A DNA stretch of 35,584 nt from Spongospora subterranea (GCA_900404475.1 OUQQ01000331.1:1-35584); one strand, 5' to 3'. Positions 10,061 through 22,373 are shown, counted from the first letter of the stretch. Notes: a model not told the origin generated them from the sequence alone. Numbers and translations: made by a program.

Positions 10061-11902
10061 TCATTCGGATGTTTCAGGTTTCATTGCTGGGAATAAAAGA
10101 ACCTCTTTGATATTGTTCATATCAGTAAGGAACATGCAGAGTCGGTCGATTCCAAGCCCCCAGCCTGCGGTCGGTGGCAAACCGTATTCCATTGCTATAC
10201 AGAATGGTTCGTCAATCGCTTGGGCTTCATCGTCACCGGCATCGATGTCCTTGCTTTGCTCTGCGAACCGTTCACGTTGTACCATAGGATTGTTCAGCTC
10301 GGTATATGAATTACAGAGTTCACGCCCGCAAACAAACAATTCAAATCTCTCCGTCAAATCAGGTTGGTCACGGTGATATTTCGCTAAAGGCGACATCAGC
10401 CCTGGATGATCAATGATGAAAGTCGGGTTCACAATCGAGTCCTCAAGAAAGTGGCCAACGAGCTTGTCAAGTAATCTCGCAGTGGTGACAGGAGGAGTGC
10501 AAATCAGTTCAAGTTCCGCACATTTGGCTTGAAGAAATTCGTTCGCTTCAACGCTTTCCAAAGGACGAGGGATTTTGAAGCCACCACTTTCCTCAACGCC
10601 AGCTACCATGGACACACGCTTGAACGGGGGAGTAAAATCGATGGTAATCGCAGGGTCAGATCGGGAATTGGGATGATATTCGATTTGATAGGAACCTGTT
10701 AATTCCAGAACCATATCTGATATCAACTTCTCAGTAACGTCCATAAGATCGTGGTAATCGGCGTAGGCCCAGTCTGAATTGCCAAAGTCAAATACAGTTG
10801 AAAAAAACAGAATCGATGCAATTTTACAGAATTCAATGCTGGTGAACTCAGGGTTGTGAGTCAAATCGATACCCTCGTTTCTGAACTGTCGACCAATTTC
10901 ATAAACACGGTCAAGACCTCCAATGATCAATTGCTTGAGATATAACTCAGGGGCAACGCGCATAAAGAGGTCCATGTTCAAATCATTATGATGGGTGACA
11001 AACGGCTTAGCGGTCGCACCACCAGCAACCATGTTCATCATTGGGGTTTCGACTTCTAAGAAGCCGCGAGCATCGAGGAAGCGGCGAAGATAATTGATGA
11101 TTTTCGATCGCATTTGAAAGACTTTCCGAGTATTATTGTTGAGAATCAAGTCGAGATAACGTTGGCGATATCTTAGTTCTTGGTTTTTGAGGCCATGATA
11201 CGACGGAAGCATGTGCAAACAGGGTGCAAGAACGATAAGGGATTTCGCAAATATCGACAACTCCCCTTTGTTTGCGCGGCCGATATGGCCAGACACTCCC
11301 ACAAGATCCCCACGACGTAAGAAACCATTGACACGGTCAAAATCTTCGGCGCAATCGAACTCCTGACGATTCGCAATAATCTGAATCGAAGCACCGTCTG
11401 CCCGAAGATCATCTGAAAGAATACATGTCCGTCAATACATTGAAACCCCCAGAAGAACCGACCCAGCACAAACAGAAGAATAACTTGGAGCCAGAAGACC
11501 TTTTGACGTGCAAACGTCCAGCAATCGTCATCAATTCATCAAGATGCTTTTCTCCATTTTGAAGATGTTGAAATGTCTCAACAGCGTGAGGTACGCTAGT
11601 TCCAGCTGAAAATTTATGAGGATAAAGATTGACGCCGGCAGTTTGCATAGCCGTCATCGCCCTTGTCCTCAGCTCAAAGTACTGCCGAGGGTCCAGTGAT
11701 TCTTCATCTTGTTTCGTTGCTGTTCCATTTATAGCAACAGCATTTGCTGCCTTAGCTTCTTTGGCGGCAAGAACCGCCAGGCGTTTCGTGTGGCGCTTGA
11801 ATTCACTGTAAACGAACAAGCATTAACATCCATTGTTTCCTCAACAATCAGGCAATTGTACGTCTTGCTGACAGCAACTCCGTCAATAATAAAGTCGGAC
11901 AT
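10061..11902 (-). CDS. KARS1: lysyl-tRNA synthetase, class II
   Basis: Exons on the minus strand are 11902-11862, 11805-11474, 11412-10828 and 10773-10061 (556 aa), with introns of 56, 61 and 54 nt. The enzyme charges tRNA-Lys with lysine. A basic, helical N-terminal extension ([20 protein letters not shown]) precedes the OB-fold anticodon-binding domain ([25 protein letters not shown]). The catalytic domain has motif 1 ([11 protein letters not shown]), motif 2 ([30 protein letters not shown]) and motif 3 ([19 protein letters not shown]), ending in [11 protein letters not shown]. The last intron (10774-10827) is stop-free and 3n; its removal restores '[14 protein letters not shown]'. The tiny first exon is supported by 'SKTEFKR' matching the eukaryotic extension. 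There is no mitochondrial presequence, so this is the cytosolic form unless an alternative start exists. Confidence 0.95.
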
Positions 11903-12212
11903 ATCGGAACAAGCAGCGACAGCAATGCAGCTCAATTTGCAATGCCAACAACACAAGATGGAATCGAAGTCCGGACGGACTTGGCCCGTGTAGAATAGAG
12001 TGGTACGCCGGACGTTGGTCCTCGGAGTCTGACCGGAATCTGGTATTTAGAGTGTGGGCTCGGGGAATTAGTGTGGGCCAAGGATGGACTTACGGATGTC
12101 GCATATTTTTGCCGTGGCGAATTCCGCGGCCACACTATTTGACGATTATCTGGAAAGGAAACGCCAATGACGAGAGATGCCAGAAGTTGTGACGACGATA
12201 AGCATGGCCGCC
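11903..12212. other. LysRS upstream region
   Basis: About 310 bp between the LysRS start codon and the first mobile-element fragment. It presumably contains the LysRS promoter. No open frame with a recognisable motif is present. Confidence 0.45.
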
Positions 12213-12573
12213 TTGCAGAAGCGTCAGTAAAAATACAGCGAATTGAATCTTCACGTGCATGTGCTAAAGTTGCAGAATGAGATATTGCGTTGATGGTGGC
12301 TCTAAAGGAGTCTTCATGGATTGAATCCTATTCAAGAAAAGATGTCGGAATCTTACGGGCAGCGAACTTGTTGCGTTTCTTGGCTCCAGCCATAAGGTCT
12401 TCGAGTAATTGTCGAAGGGGCTGGATAAGCGGTTCAAATTCAGGAATATGTGAACTTAGCCACGTAGAGCGAAATTGTGAAGACAAAATTTCAGCATGAA
12501 TAGGGATGTGTCGTCGGGGTTTGAAAAAAAACGGAACAGCCGCTTCCTTCAACTCTAGTATCACAGGTTCGAC
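12213..12573 (-). pseudogene. Ty3/gypsy reverse-transcriptase fragment (deletion derivative)
   Basis: The minus strand encodes a truncated relative of the copy at 12706-13215. It shows 'FKPRRHIPIHAEIL', then jumps directly to 'STWLSSHIPEFEPLIQPLRQ', 'AGAKKRNKFAARKIP' and, after a stop, 'DSIRCIFTDASA'. Relative to the other copy about 145 bp is missing between 'SSQFR' and 'STWLSS', which removes the end of the palm entry region. It is non-functional. Confidence 0.7.
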
Positions 12574-12705
12574 CTTGATCGAAGCTCTTGATCTACGTGT
12601 TACGGAAGCTGCACGCATTGCTCCTCCCGAATTTATTGTAACTCTTCTAGAGTACATTGATGAATTTCGACATATATTCCGAGTCACGTTTGGAACAGAT
12701 CCTCC

Positions 12706-13215
12706 GAATCGAACCTGCTATACTAGAGTTAAAGGAAAAGGCTGTTCCGTTTTTGTGCAAACCCCGACGACACATCCCTATTCATGCTGAATTTTTGTCT
12801 TCACATTTTCGCCAACTCATTGAATTTGGATTTGTGTACGAGAACCGCAATCTCAAATGGGCCTCCCCCGTGTTTTGCGTTTCTAAATCGAGCATATCTG
12901 CATTCACCAACATGCCCGTTCCAAGCACCGCTGCTGATTTAATGCAAATTATATTTGCATCTACGTGGCTAAGTTCACATATTCCTGAATTTGAACCGCT
13001 TATCCAGCCCTTTCGACAATTTCTCGAAGACCTTATGGCTGGAGCAAAGAAACGCAACAAGTTCGCTGCCCGTAAGATTCCGATATCTTCTCTTGAATGG
13101 GATTTGAGCAATGGAGACTCCTTTAGAGCCACTATCAACCCAATATCTCATTCTGCAACTTTAGCACATGCACGTGAAGATTCAATTCGCTGTATTTTTA
13201 CTGACGCTTCTGCAA
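12706..13215 (+). pseudogene. Ty3/gypsy reverse-transcriptase fragment (internally deleted)
   Basis: The plus frame encodes the start of a gypsy-type RT ('KPRRHIPIHAEFLSSHF', 'IEFGFVYENRNLKWASPVF') and then the thumb/RNase H transition ('STWLSSHIPEFEPLIQPFRQ', 'SIRCIFTDASAKSY'). The catalytic YxDD region that should lie between is absent, so it is a deletion relic. It forms the right arm of an inverted repeat with 12213-12573; about 130 bp of spacer separates them. No LTRs were recognised. Confidence 0.7.
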
Positions 13216-13226
13216 AGTCATATTGA

Positions 13227-14459
13227 AGGGACAACGGGCGAGAGATAGAAAGAATGTGAGCGCGGCCGGCCAAGAATACGGAAAACTGGGACTCTCAATC
13301 TAGAAGAGATCGAACCAAATCGCGGTTGGGAGTAGTGTAAGAGCAATAAAAGGGACTAAACGAATGAGTTTATTAAGAAGGGTCAGGACACATAAGCACA
13401 TATTTGAGGAAATGATATCGGTTCAAAGCCGTGCAGTATGGCGCTCAAACGCGTTACGCGGTCACTGTTGCCTTGGGACGTTCGTTATCTGTGGGATTGC
13501 TAACAGAACTGCTGACATCAACACCCGGAACTACGAACATAGACCAGAGCCAATAAGGCAATGAATCATCCAACGATTACCATCACACTCGACACGAAGA
13601 GCTTTTTTACTCAGCGGTCAGGAATCAAGTCTGACTCGAGCTGGACACTCAACTCTGCATGCCCAACCAGCTTGTGACCCAAAAGTCTCGCTGACCGGGA
13701 ATTTACTGTGCACCGCTGAAAGCAGGAACTGATTGAAAAGACAGTGGCGTACCATCTTGCGCAGCGGATGAATAAGTCTGCTGCGGGTGTGGTCCAAGAT
13801 GACCTGATTGCAAACATCGATAAAAAGCATTTTTGCCGTCAATGTTGATAATGGTCGACCTTTGGGATTCAGAGGTGAGTAAGAAGTCGCATACGCTGAT
13901 GATGTTGGAGGAGAAGCAAAGAACATGGTCGTGAGAATGATTTCTGAACTCAAAGAACAGAATCTGTTTCCAAGAAGTCCCCGGAGCGTGGACCGTAGAT
14001 TCCAGAAAGAATGCATTGATTGAACTCCCTCAACTGATTTAGCGGGACGTGAAGCTTGATCAGGCTAACAGACATGGTCGAGAGGAAGTTATGTTTCTGG
14101 ACATTGGTTGAGGGTAATAAATGGAACTACGGGACTGCAACAATTTTTGGATGAAAAGCGAGCGATTTAAAATTTTACCGCCGTGCTCGAATCAGTTGTG
14201 TCAAACTGCAGACATATTGAGAAATCAAAGATAGCCAGGCAGGAGCTCAAGAAAACCAAAAATGTGTTGATGCGCAATGGCTTATCGAAGAAAGGTCGAG
14301 GTCGGCATGGTCGAGGAAATTATAAACCCAAACAAAAACTTTTTTCTACAGCTCGCAGTGCATGATGCAAAACGGGATGTCAATAATCATATAGACGCTT
14401 CCGGTGTGACATATTTGAGTAAAGCGATGATGACCTGTAGATCTTGGTGAATTGATATC
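13227..14459. other. long region without a recognisable gene
   Basis: About 1.2 kb of short, interrupted open frames. A small basic frame at 14183-14365 (KKGRGRHGRGNYKPK) and fragments such as 'ELIEKTVAYHLAQRM' near 13720-13770 could be decayed transposase, but no family can be named. Confidence 0.4.
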
Positions 14460-14673
14460 ATGGTTGGCTAATGGGATTGTAAGATTCAAGGGGCAGGCCA
14501 CAAAAAATTGCTCGAAGTTTTTTTACAACTGCCTGGAGCTCCAACCGTCATTTGCGCTTTGCTCTTTTTGTCGCTCTCCACTGGCGCTGGAGCTCCAAAG
14601 AATTTGTAGGAAAGCATAGAGAAAATTTTACGGCCTGCCGCTTTTGAGCTTCACAATCCCAAACTCTAACCAT
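14460..14673. mobile_element. MITE-like element with ~40-bp imperfect terminal inverted repeats
   Basis: The left end (atggttggctaatgggattg...) matches the reverse complement of the right end (...caatcccaaactctaaccat) over about 40 bp with mismatches, including a shared 'gcaggcc' at the inner edge. A 3-bp TCA is found on both sides if the termini are taken as tggtt and aacca, a target-site length seen in PIF/Harbinger-type MITEs. The interior is about 130 bp, noncoding, with 'tggagctcca' repeated. Superfamily assignment is tentative. Confidence 0.55.
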
Positions 14674-15566
14674 CACTTTGATTCACTTTACAGGTTTGCA
14701 TCGATGCGTAAGAGTGATTGCACTTGGGTTTTTTAGGTTCATCTGTCAAGACGGCGTTGTCGACGGACGGCACAACTCCGGTCACGGCTGCACCGGTAGC
14801 TGTAAATAAACTCGGTGCCATCGCTTTCGACATCTATAGGGCATCGCTCTCCTCAATTCTTAGTGTGACCACACTACCTGAACACACCGGGGCGGTCGCC
14901 ACACTAATTATGGGGTTAACACGAAAAACAATCGATAGGACAGTTCATTAGATACAAGTGGCGGCAGGAGTGAAAAAAGATGACATCGACAGAAAGTAAA
15001 TCGTCAGGCTTGGCAATTTTTGCAGCACGGGATCGCTTTCAAAGCAATTGTAGAATATCCCATAGCAATGTTGGATGTATTACTACTACGCAACGGTTTC
15101 ATCATGATGACGACAATATGTCAAATTAAAACAGATGTTTGGAGTCAGATCAACGCTTGCCAGTATACGTTATTGCCACGGAAAACAGCTCCAAAACCGA
15201 CGATGACGCAAAACCACTGACCGAATTCACCGTTTCATGAGTTGAATCGTCCCGCTGTTTGTTTCATTGGTGTGTACGCACAAGTGTACCTACTATGCAC
15301 GTCGTCCCGTCTTGTATCGAGACGCTCAGTGGTCACCCTCCCCTACAACATTACGCCATTTACGTATACCGACCGCCGAACCGATTGTTCCACGGCAACA
15401 ACGCGTTATTTTCACTCGACGCGATTGTTCCAAGTCATCGGCTCGTTGTCATCGACACCCATGGGGCAATGATGACCACGGGGCGCTTCACGTCGCCATG
15501 GCTAATTGGTAGAATTTCAAGTACCAACATTACCGGTGCCGTCGCCATTCTTCATTTGTTTCTGCT
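14674..15566. other. possible upstream exons of the zinc-finger gene
   Basis: About 900 bp before the first clear zinc-finger exon. Several open frames are Pro/Thr/Ser-rich (14718-14951 and 15242-15594) and could be transcription-factor exons, but no splice junction could be confirmed by a motif. I leave it unassigned. Confidence 0.35.
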
Positions 15567-16296
<730 letters not shown>

Positions 16297-17617
16297 TCAA
16301 GATGTCTTCGATTTCACCCCCGCGACACCTTACAGTTTATTTGATGTTATGCTATGATGGGCGGCTGATCGCGCCTGCATGTGCTATCTTCAGGACTAGA
16401 TTTCTACCGGTTGAGCTGCAAGTTGCTGATCTTTTATCGGTTCATAGTCATCCTCCTTTCGTCCCAAACAATAACTCCAACATTGGGTTCCGTTTTACGC
16501 TGCTTTGTCGAAGCGATGTCCTCCCTGGCAATACTATAATTGACCAAAGAAAATAAAAAACTATTTCCTGACTGGAATATGTTTCGGACTTCAAATCGTT
16601 ATCAAGTTTATGACTTATTTATACAGCTGCAATAGTCTATTGACGATCACTGGCCTCGCTCTCGATCCCTGAGTTCGCCAACAATTTCTATCTTGTTCAG
16701 CACGCAACAGGTTATTGGCAAGAAGAAAGTGTCAAAGCAGTCACACAACGTCGAGTGCAACATCTTCATGTCGGGAACCTCCTTCAAAATGTTGATCTCA
16801 TTTATCGCCTATGTCGGTCTATTTGGCGGTTTTACGACCCCAAAAGATAGAGTTGAGGAATATGATTCAAGTGGGAGTGACCGATTAGGCCCTGTATGAA
16901 AAGGACGTCATCTGGGCGAGCCAAACACGATGTTTCGTGTAATAGTTGATGATTCTTGTATTGATGCTATCAATGAGATATCCCTAGTGAGATGAGTTGC
17001 ATAATGGAGAGGGAAGGATCGCTTTATGAGAATGGAAAGAGTGAGGGAATGGCGGTTATTGCATCTGTTAGTTAACTCGATCAGCAACAAATATGCCAGA
17101 TAGGAATACCTATAATGTCAAGTTGACTACAACAGGTGCACGATGACAAACTCTCTGCCGCTTCCAATCTGCAGATTTGTTCTCGTATCAAAGCTGTTCA
17201 TCATCCTGGTACAACAGACTTGTGGTTTGGGTCAAGCAGTTGATGGTCAACAATGAGAAGACAGCCTTGTAGCTCACTCACAATGGTTCGTGAATGGAAC
17301 GGCTTCAACAGATTTGAATTCAACGGTCTCAGAGATAGGTCGCTTGGACTTCTTCGTCTTCGCTCGATTGAGGTTTTTCACCAAAGCCGATAGTTTGAGT
17401 AGTTTGACCCGGATCATGATTTGCTGTTAGAACTAGACGTGAGATTGCGATCTGCCATCTCCTGTGACTACGCTGGCCTCGGTTTTTAAAGCCGGCTGTG
17501 CCGGCGCGAGGTCCTGTGACTGCTAAAAATGAGCTCCGATTTGCAGATTTTTTTAAAATTAAGGTGGATTATTGTCCGTTCATGCTATATTAGTGTAAAT
17601 TTGTTCAAGAAATTTCG
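16297..17617. other. long region without a recognisable gene
   Basis: About 1.3 kb between the zinc-finger gene and the mariner relic. The best open frame (16693-16899) has one hydrophobic segment (MLISFIAYVGLFGGF) but no supporting exons or family resemblance. Confidence 0.4.
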
Positions 17618-18942
17618 TTGTATATGCTATATGTCGTAGTAGCATGCTGCGCTAAAGCTCGTCGAAAAAGGCGCCTGTCCGACCTTTTTCCGCTGAACGG
17701 AATACACTGGTGTGCGAGTCATGACATTTCCAGGGAGGGACGTGAGTCACGGAACAAGAGGTCACATCATTGCGCCGCGTTTCGGTTCACCTCAATGAAA
17801 GGCCATGGGAGCCAATTCAGATCTCACCAGCTGTCAAACTTATTGGTTGCGTACACAGATTCACGACTTTCGAAGGGAACAATTGGATCTATTGCACAGA
17901 TGTTCTCTGTATCCAACAAAGTCTGTCTCTCGAATCTGGCCAACCGCAAAAAACAGTACGCCAATGTTGCTGCTGTCGATGGGAGCGCCAGAACAAAGGG
18001 TCGGTGTGGACGAAAACAAAAAAATCGAGACATCATCCAACAGAAAGTGAAAGAGGTTTCTTTGCGACAGAGATCCACTTTTTCACATGCCGCTCACATC
18101 CCATTGGGCAACTCTCTTTAACGTTTTCAAAAACGGAAGTATAAAGCGGGTCAACAATTGTGTAAAGCCCACATTGACCGAGGACAACAAACGGGAGCGG
18201 CTTCGGTTCTTTTGGTCGATGATCGATCCGAACTCTGAGTCAAATAAGTTTTATGGGATGAATGACACGGTTCATGTGGATGAAAAGTTGTTTTATCTAA
18301 CAGAAACAACCAAAAAGTTTTGATCTTACTCCAGATGAAGATGCACCACATCGGCACGTGAAAAGTAAACGGTTTATCACCAAGGTGATGTTCCTGACCG
18401 ACGTTGCAAGGCCTTGGTATGACCCGCACCGGAGAGGGATGTTTGATGGGAAGATCGGGATATGGCCAATAGTAAAACAGGAACCTGCCCAGCATTGTTC
18501 GAGAAACCGTGAGAGAGGCTTGATGATGACCAAGCCCAACGAAGTCAATGGCGAAGTGTATCGCGATTTGATTTTACATCTCGCGATTTCCGCCTTAAAA
18601 ACAAATGGCCTGGCGAAAGTAAGAACATGAAAATTACCGACCAGCACGATAATGCCAGGCCCATGCTGCGATCACTAATTCTGTCGTCGCACAAACTGGT
18701 TTAACCGACGGTTGGCGTTCGTCATTGATCTGTCAGCCACCTAACAGCGCTGATTTCAATATGTTAGACTTGGGATTTTTTATTCAATCTTTGCAACATC
18801 AGCATGCTCCTACTGATATTGATGCGTTGATAACGGCAGTTGAGTCCAGTTTTACCGAACTGTCACCACAAACACTGGACGATGTATTGTTGTCCTTACA
18901 GAAAGGAGCTATGATGGAACGGGGTCCAATACGTACAAGTTA
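17618..18942 (+). pseudogene. mariner-family transposase relic
   Basis: A Tc1/mariner-type transposase of the kind common in plants and oomycetes is spread over several frames. Readable blocks in order: 'KGTIGSIAQMFSVS' and 'KEVSLRQRSTF' (helix-turn-helix region), 'KPTLTEDNKRERLRF', 'VHVDEKLFYLTE' (first catalytic Asp), 'PHRHVKSKRFITKVMFL', 'FDGKIGIWPIVKQEPAQ', 'HDNARP' (second Asp) and 'CQPPNSADFNMLDLGFF' (third Asp), ending 'LSPQTLDDVLLSLQKG'. Frameshifts and stops occur near 18115, 18320, 18630, 18665 and 18780, so it cannot encode an intact enzyme. Terminal inverted repeats were not resolved. A related fragment lies tail to tail at 19061-19600. Confidence 0.8.
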
Positions 18943-19060
18943 GTCCATGTGCAAAAAGCGCATCTTCCCTTCGTCCAATATTAGTCCGATACACATTTTT
19001 TATTTGTTCTAAATTATAAGTCCAGATTGCACTCCTAAAATATTGGAACACTTTATTACA

Positions 19061-19600
19061 TTACTCGTACAATGAATTACTTTTCGAGTTCTCCAATCGC
19101 CTCCTGACTGCAGGTAAAAATACAAGTCTTCCTTGCGCTCGAAGATGCGCTTTTGCATACGGGCGTTTTATCATAGCTCCCTTCCAAGGCTTTCTATAAG
19201 GACAAAAATACATCGCCCCGTTTTTGTGGTGACAGTTTGGTAAAACTGGACTCAACTGCCATTATCAACGCATCAATATCAGTAGGAGCTTGCTGATGTT
19301 GCAAAGATTGAATAGAATTGAAAAAGCCCAAGTCTAACACATTGAAATCGGGGCTGTTAGGTGCCTGACAGACAAATGCCAACAGTCGGTTAAACCAGTT
19401 TAAGCGCCGACAGAGCTAGTGATCGCACCATGGGGCCTGGCATTATCGTGCTGGAGATTATAATTGTCATTGACAAGGCAAATGACTGAGCCGTCTAGAT
19501 CAACAACAAAATCCAGTATCAAAGCTGATCAAAGGTTTCTCGGCAATTGGCGGTGCCGAATGAGCTCTTGATGGAGCGTGACTGATCTGGTTTTTCATCA
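19061..19600 (-). pseudogene. second mariner transposase fragment, opposite strand
   Basis: The minus strand encodes only the C-terminal third of a mariner transposase: 'HDNARPHGAITSSVGA', a stop codon, then 'CQAPNSPDFNVLDLGFFNSI', 'APTDIDALIMAVESSF' and 'RKPWKGAMIKRPYAKAHLR'. It is clearly a sibling of the 17618-18942 copy but retains 7 bp (encoding part of FFNSI) that the other copy lost, so the two decayed separately. The first Asp region is absent. Confidence 0.75.
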
Positions 19601-20026
19601 CTCGCCGATATTGTAACTCTTCAAGAAGAGAGTAAATATATATTTGAACAGGATTGTAATTGATTCGATTGATGCAATAAGTGTAGGTAGTCCTGAAACG
19701 ACATGAACAAATCCAGAAGAAATGAATGGATAATCCACATCTACAGAAACAGCAATGATTCGTCTTTGAGAAAAACCGGCCATTACATAATTCTGGGAAA
19801 CCTTGACGAACTGATCAACTGAAAAATGTTGCTGCAAAGGATTCCCGAAAAGTGGGTCGCATTTCTTGTCTATTTCGCATGCCATTATTCCTGTTGCTTT
19901 ACCGGTAGTATAATTCCGGTTATTGTATGGGTGAGATGTTATATCAGATAATCGATGATGGCGTTCTTTACAGCAACACATCCTGATCCCTAGACTTGAC
20001 GTATTTGATATTCTGTTCATCCCCAT
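19598..20026 (-). CDS. hypothetical protein with one C-terminal hydrophobic helix
   Basis: A 142-codon open frame begins just downstream of MED6 on the same strand. Its N-terminal part has several cysteines and histidines (MCCCKERHH). The C-terminal part has a hydrophobic segment (TLIASIESITILFKYIFTLF) that could span a membrane. It matches no family I recognise. It could be an exon of a larger gene, an alternative 3' exon of MED6, or chance. Confidence 0.3.
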   Translation of the reverse strand: MGMNRISNTSSLGIRMCCCKERHHRLSDITSHPYNNRNYTTGKATGIMACEIDKKCDPLFGNPLQQHFSVDQFVKVSQNYVMAGFSQRRIIAVSVDVDYPFISSGFVHVVSGLPTLIASIESITILFKYIFTLFLKSYNIGE

Positions 20027-20146
20027 AAAAATAGCGGCGTTATGGTCCGAAGTCGGCTCCTGTATGGGGATGATCGAGAATCATTATTTACCAACACGAT
20101 ATGAAAACATGTTTTCCCCTGGCTCTTCAATGGCGAATCAATCCAG

Positions 20147-20841
20147 TTACTTCTCATACTGTTTAGTTATCACAGCATCCACAGGATTTGAATATCGATA
20201 AGCCACCGGTGCTGGTGCTTCTGGATTTTTGTCGCTATTCTCTGAAGCCCAGGAATAACCTGTCAGGGGGCTGTAATCGATGTGTGACGCCAGAGCCTCC
20301 AACGCTTGCCCAACATAATATGACGAAGTCCCCTATTATAATCACTAGGTGTTGAAAGATGACCTCGTTGACCAGTTAATACCGACAGTACCAGATTGCA
20401 AACCAAAACCGAGTACACAGAGGGCATCTGATATATCGTTCCCCATTGTGGACCAGTTCCTATGATATAATAAACGGCCAGGCAGGTCGTACTGGTCTCC
20501 GAATGTCGGTCTTGCTTCTTGATCAGAAAATAGCTAGGGCTTTCAGACGCCCTCGACGAGGAATCGACTTCATATTCGAGACCAACCATGGTCCTGTGTT
20601 CATTTGTCAGACCACGACGAAGGGGTCTGCCAGCAGGTAAAATTCACTTCAAATGGCTATGGTCCACTGTCCGCTGCAAAATCAGAAGTTCGTTATTACA
20701 CGATGAATCGTAGAATGTCGACTGTTTGAAGTAATCGAATAACGTCGAACGGTTCAGCGGCCAAGCTTGCAGCCAGGCGAGAAAGCGCCAGGATTGATAG
20801 GTGTGAGAAGTGTCGGTTTGACCCAACGCTGCGGTCGCCAT
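20147..20841 (-). CDS. MED6: Mediator complex subunit 6
   Basis: Exons on the minus strand are 20841-20648, 20593-20383 and 20332-20147 (196 aa), with introns of 54 and 50 nt. MED6 sits in the Mediator head module that links activators to RNA polymerase II. Hallmarks in order: 'LFDYFKQSTFYDSSCNNELL', 'MVGLEYEV', 'YFLIKKQDRHS', 'LAVYYIIG', 'GTIYQMPSVYSVLVCNLV', then after the second intron 'YYVGQALEALASHIDYSP'. The start at 20841 gives a short leader before the conserved block. The variable C-terminal tail of other MED6 proteins is short here; a further 3' exon cannot be excluded. A piggyBac-like element starts only about 100 bp upstream of the ATG. Confidence 0.88.
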
Positions 20842-21603
20842 AAATGCTGTTTTACCCCCAGCAAATGTCCCCGATTCTTTACGCTATGGCGATAATACAG
20901 TACACCCGACCAGGCAACTGTACATATCCCTACGGTCCTTTTTATTGCGACACTACGGTATAGTGTCGCACTGATAAAAGGTTGGCGAAAACACATATTA
21001 GCAGAAGTTTGTTGAAAAAATTGACTATGTACCAGTTCAAGCATCTCTTCAAGACCAACTTGTATACAAATTGTCATGATTGTTACTCGTGTATTTGATG
21101 GAAAAATGTGGAATGAAGTCCCGCAGGTTTTTCGTGTTTTTTTCCTATCAAAATGCTGAATGTGTCGCACAGCAAAGTGAGTCAGTAGAAGAATTGTAGA
21201 GGAATGTAGAAAGAGATCCGACGGCATTCAAACTTGCACGGAACGAGTAACGATTTGAAAAAACTGTTGACTCGATAGGGTGATTGCATTGCGTGAATCT
21301 GAATGAGATAAAGCTTGCTATCATGAGATTCTTAAGGCATTGGATTACCAATTTTGGTTCTCAAAGCAGAGATGAAGATTGTGAATTAAGGACACTCCTA
21401 AACAGTGTCAGACCATCAACTCCGCCCTTAGTTTTGGAATACAACGTTTGGGAAGAATGCTTGAAGATCTTGATCGGAACCAGAGGACCATTTTCAGTAA
21501 CATGTTTGTACAAAATACTCCAAAAAACTCTTCTTTCCTCAAGCAGAGTTTTCTTCGGTTTCGGGAAATTCTACGGAAACTGCCCATCGCCAGAGCGAGC
21601 AAG

Positions 21604-22373
21604 GTCGACAACAAATTGGTTCGTCAAGGGTGACAACTAGATGGTCTAGAACGCCAATTAACTGCATGGTGCGGTTCCTGATACATTGCTCAAAAGCCTC
21701 CAGATAAACAGTGCGATCGCGTTGTTGAAACCCACGTTTCTGCATCGCCGTCCCCTCGTCTGGTGACATCATAGGCCTTAAGGTTTCAAGTAATAAACCG
21801 CAACCGATCCAATGAAAGAACCGATGCCCCCTTTGACCTAAAATAATCCAATGTGATCTCNNNNNNNNNNNNNNNNNNNNNNNNNNNNNNNNNNNNNNNN
21901 NNNNNNNNNNNNNNNNNNNNNNNNNNNNNNNNNNNNNNNNNNNNNNNNNNNNNNNNNNNNNNNNNNNNNNNNNNNNNNNNNNNNNNNNNNNNNNNNNNNN
22001 NNNNNNNNNNNNNNNNNNNNNNNNNNNNNNNNNNNNNNNNNNNNNNNNNNNNNNNNNNNNNNNNNNNNNNNNNNNNNNNNNNNNNNNNNNNNNNNNNNNN
22101 NNNNNNNNNNNNNNNNGTCGACAACAAATTGGTTCGTCAAGGGTGACAACTAGATGGTCTAGAACGCCAATTAACTGCATGGTGCGGTTCCTGATACATT
22201 GCTCAAAAGCCTCCAGATAAACAGTGCGATCGCGTTGTTGAAACCCACGTTTCTGCATCGCCGTCCCCTCGTCTGGTGACATCATAGGCCTTAAGGTTTC
22301 AAGTAATAAACCGCAACCGATCCAATGAAAGAACCGATGCCCCCTTTGACCTAAAATAATCCAATGTGATCTC
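21604..22373 (+). repeat. 257-bp perfect duplication flanking the N gap
   Basis: 21604-21860 and 22117-22373 are identical (both start gtcgacaacaaattggttcg and end aatccaatgtgatctc). They abut the N run on its two sides. This is the pattern of two contig ends that overlap but were scaffolded instead of merged. Confidence 0.9.
21861..22116. other. assembly gap (256 N)
   Basis: A run of 256 undetermined bases, nearly equal in length to the duplicated flanks. It probably represents no missing sequence. Confidence 0.95.

Noticed and set aside
11173..11469. 98-codon minus-strand frame within the LysRS gene
   Set aside because: Shadow of LysRS exon 3 and the 11413-11473 intron; the spliced LysRS frame matches the family through this interval.
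13618..14016. 132-codon minus-strand open frame
   Set aside because: No motif, no splice-linked neighbours, and fragments of other frames in the same interval look equally protein-like.
21284..21640. 118-codon plus-strand frame
   Set aside because: It is antisense to the transposase pseudogene block with TKGGVD, which explains the region better.
21539..22285. Long minus-strand frame running through the N run
   Set aside because: Open only because Ns contain no stops; its two ends are the duplicated contig ends.
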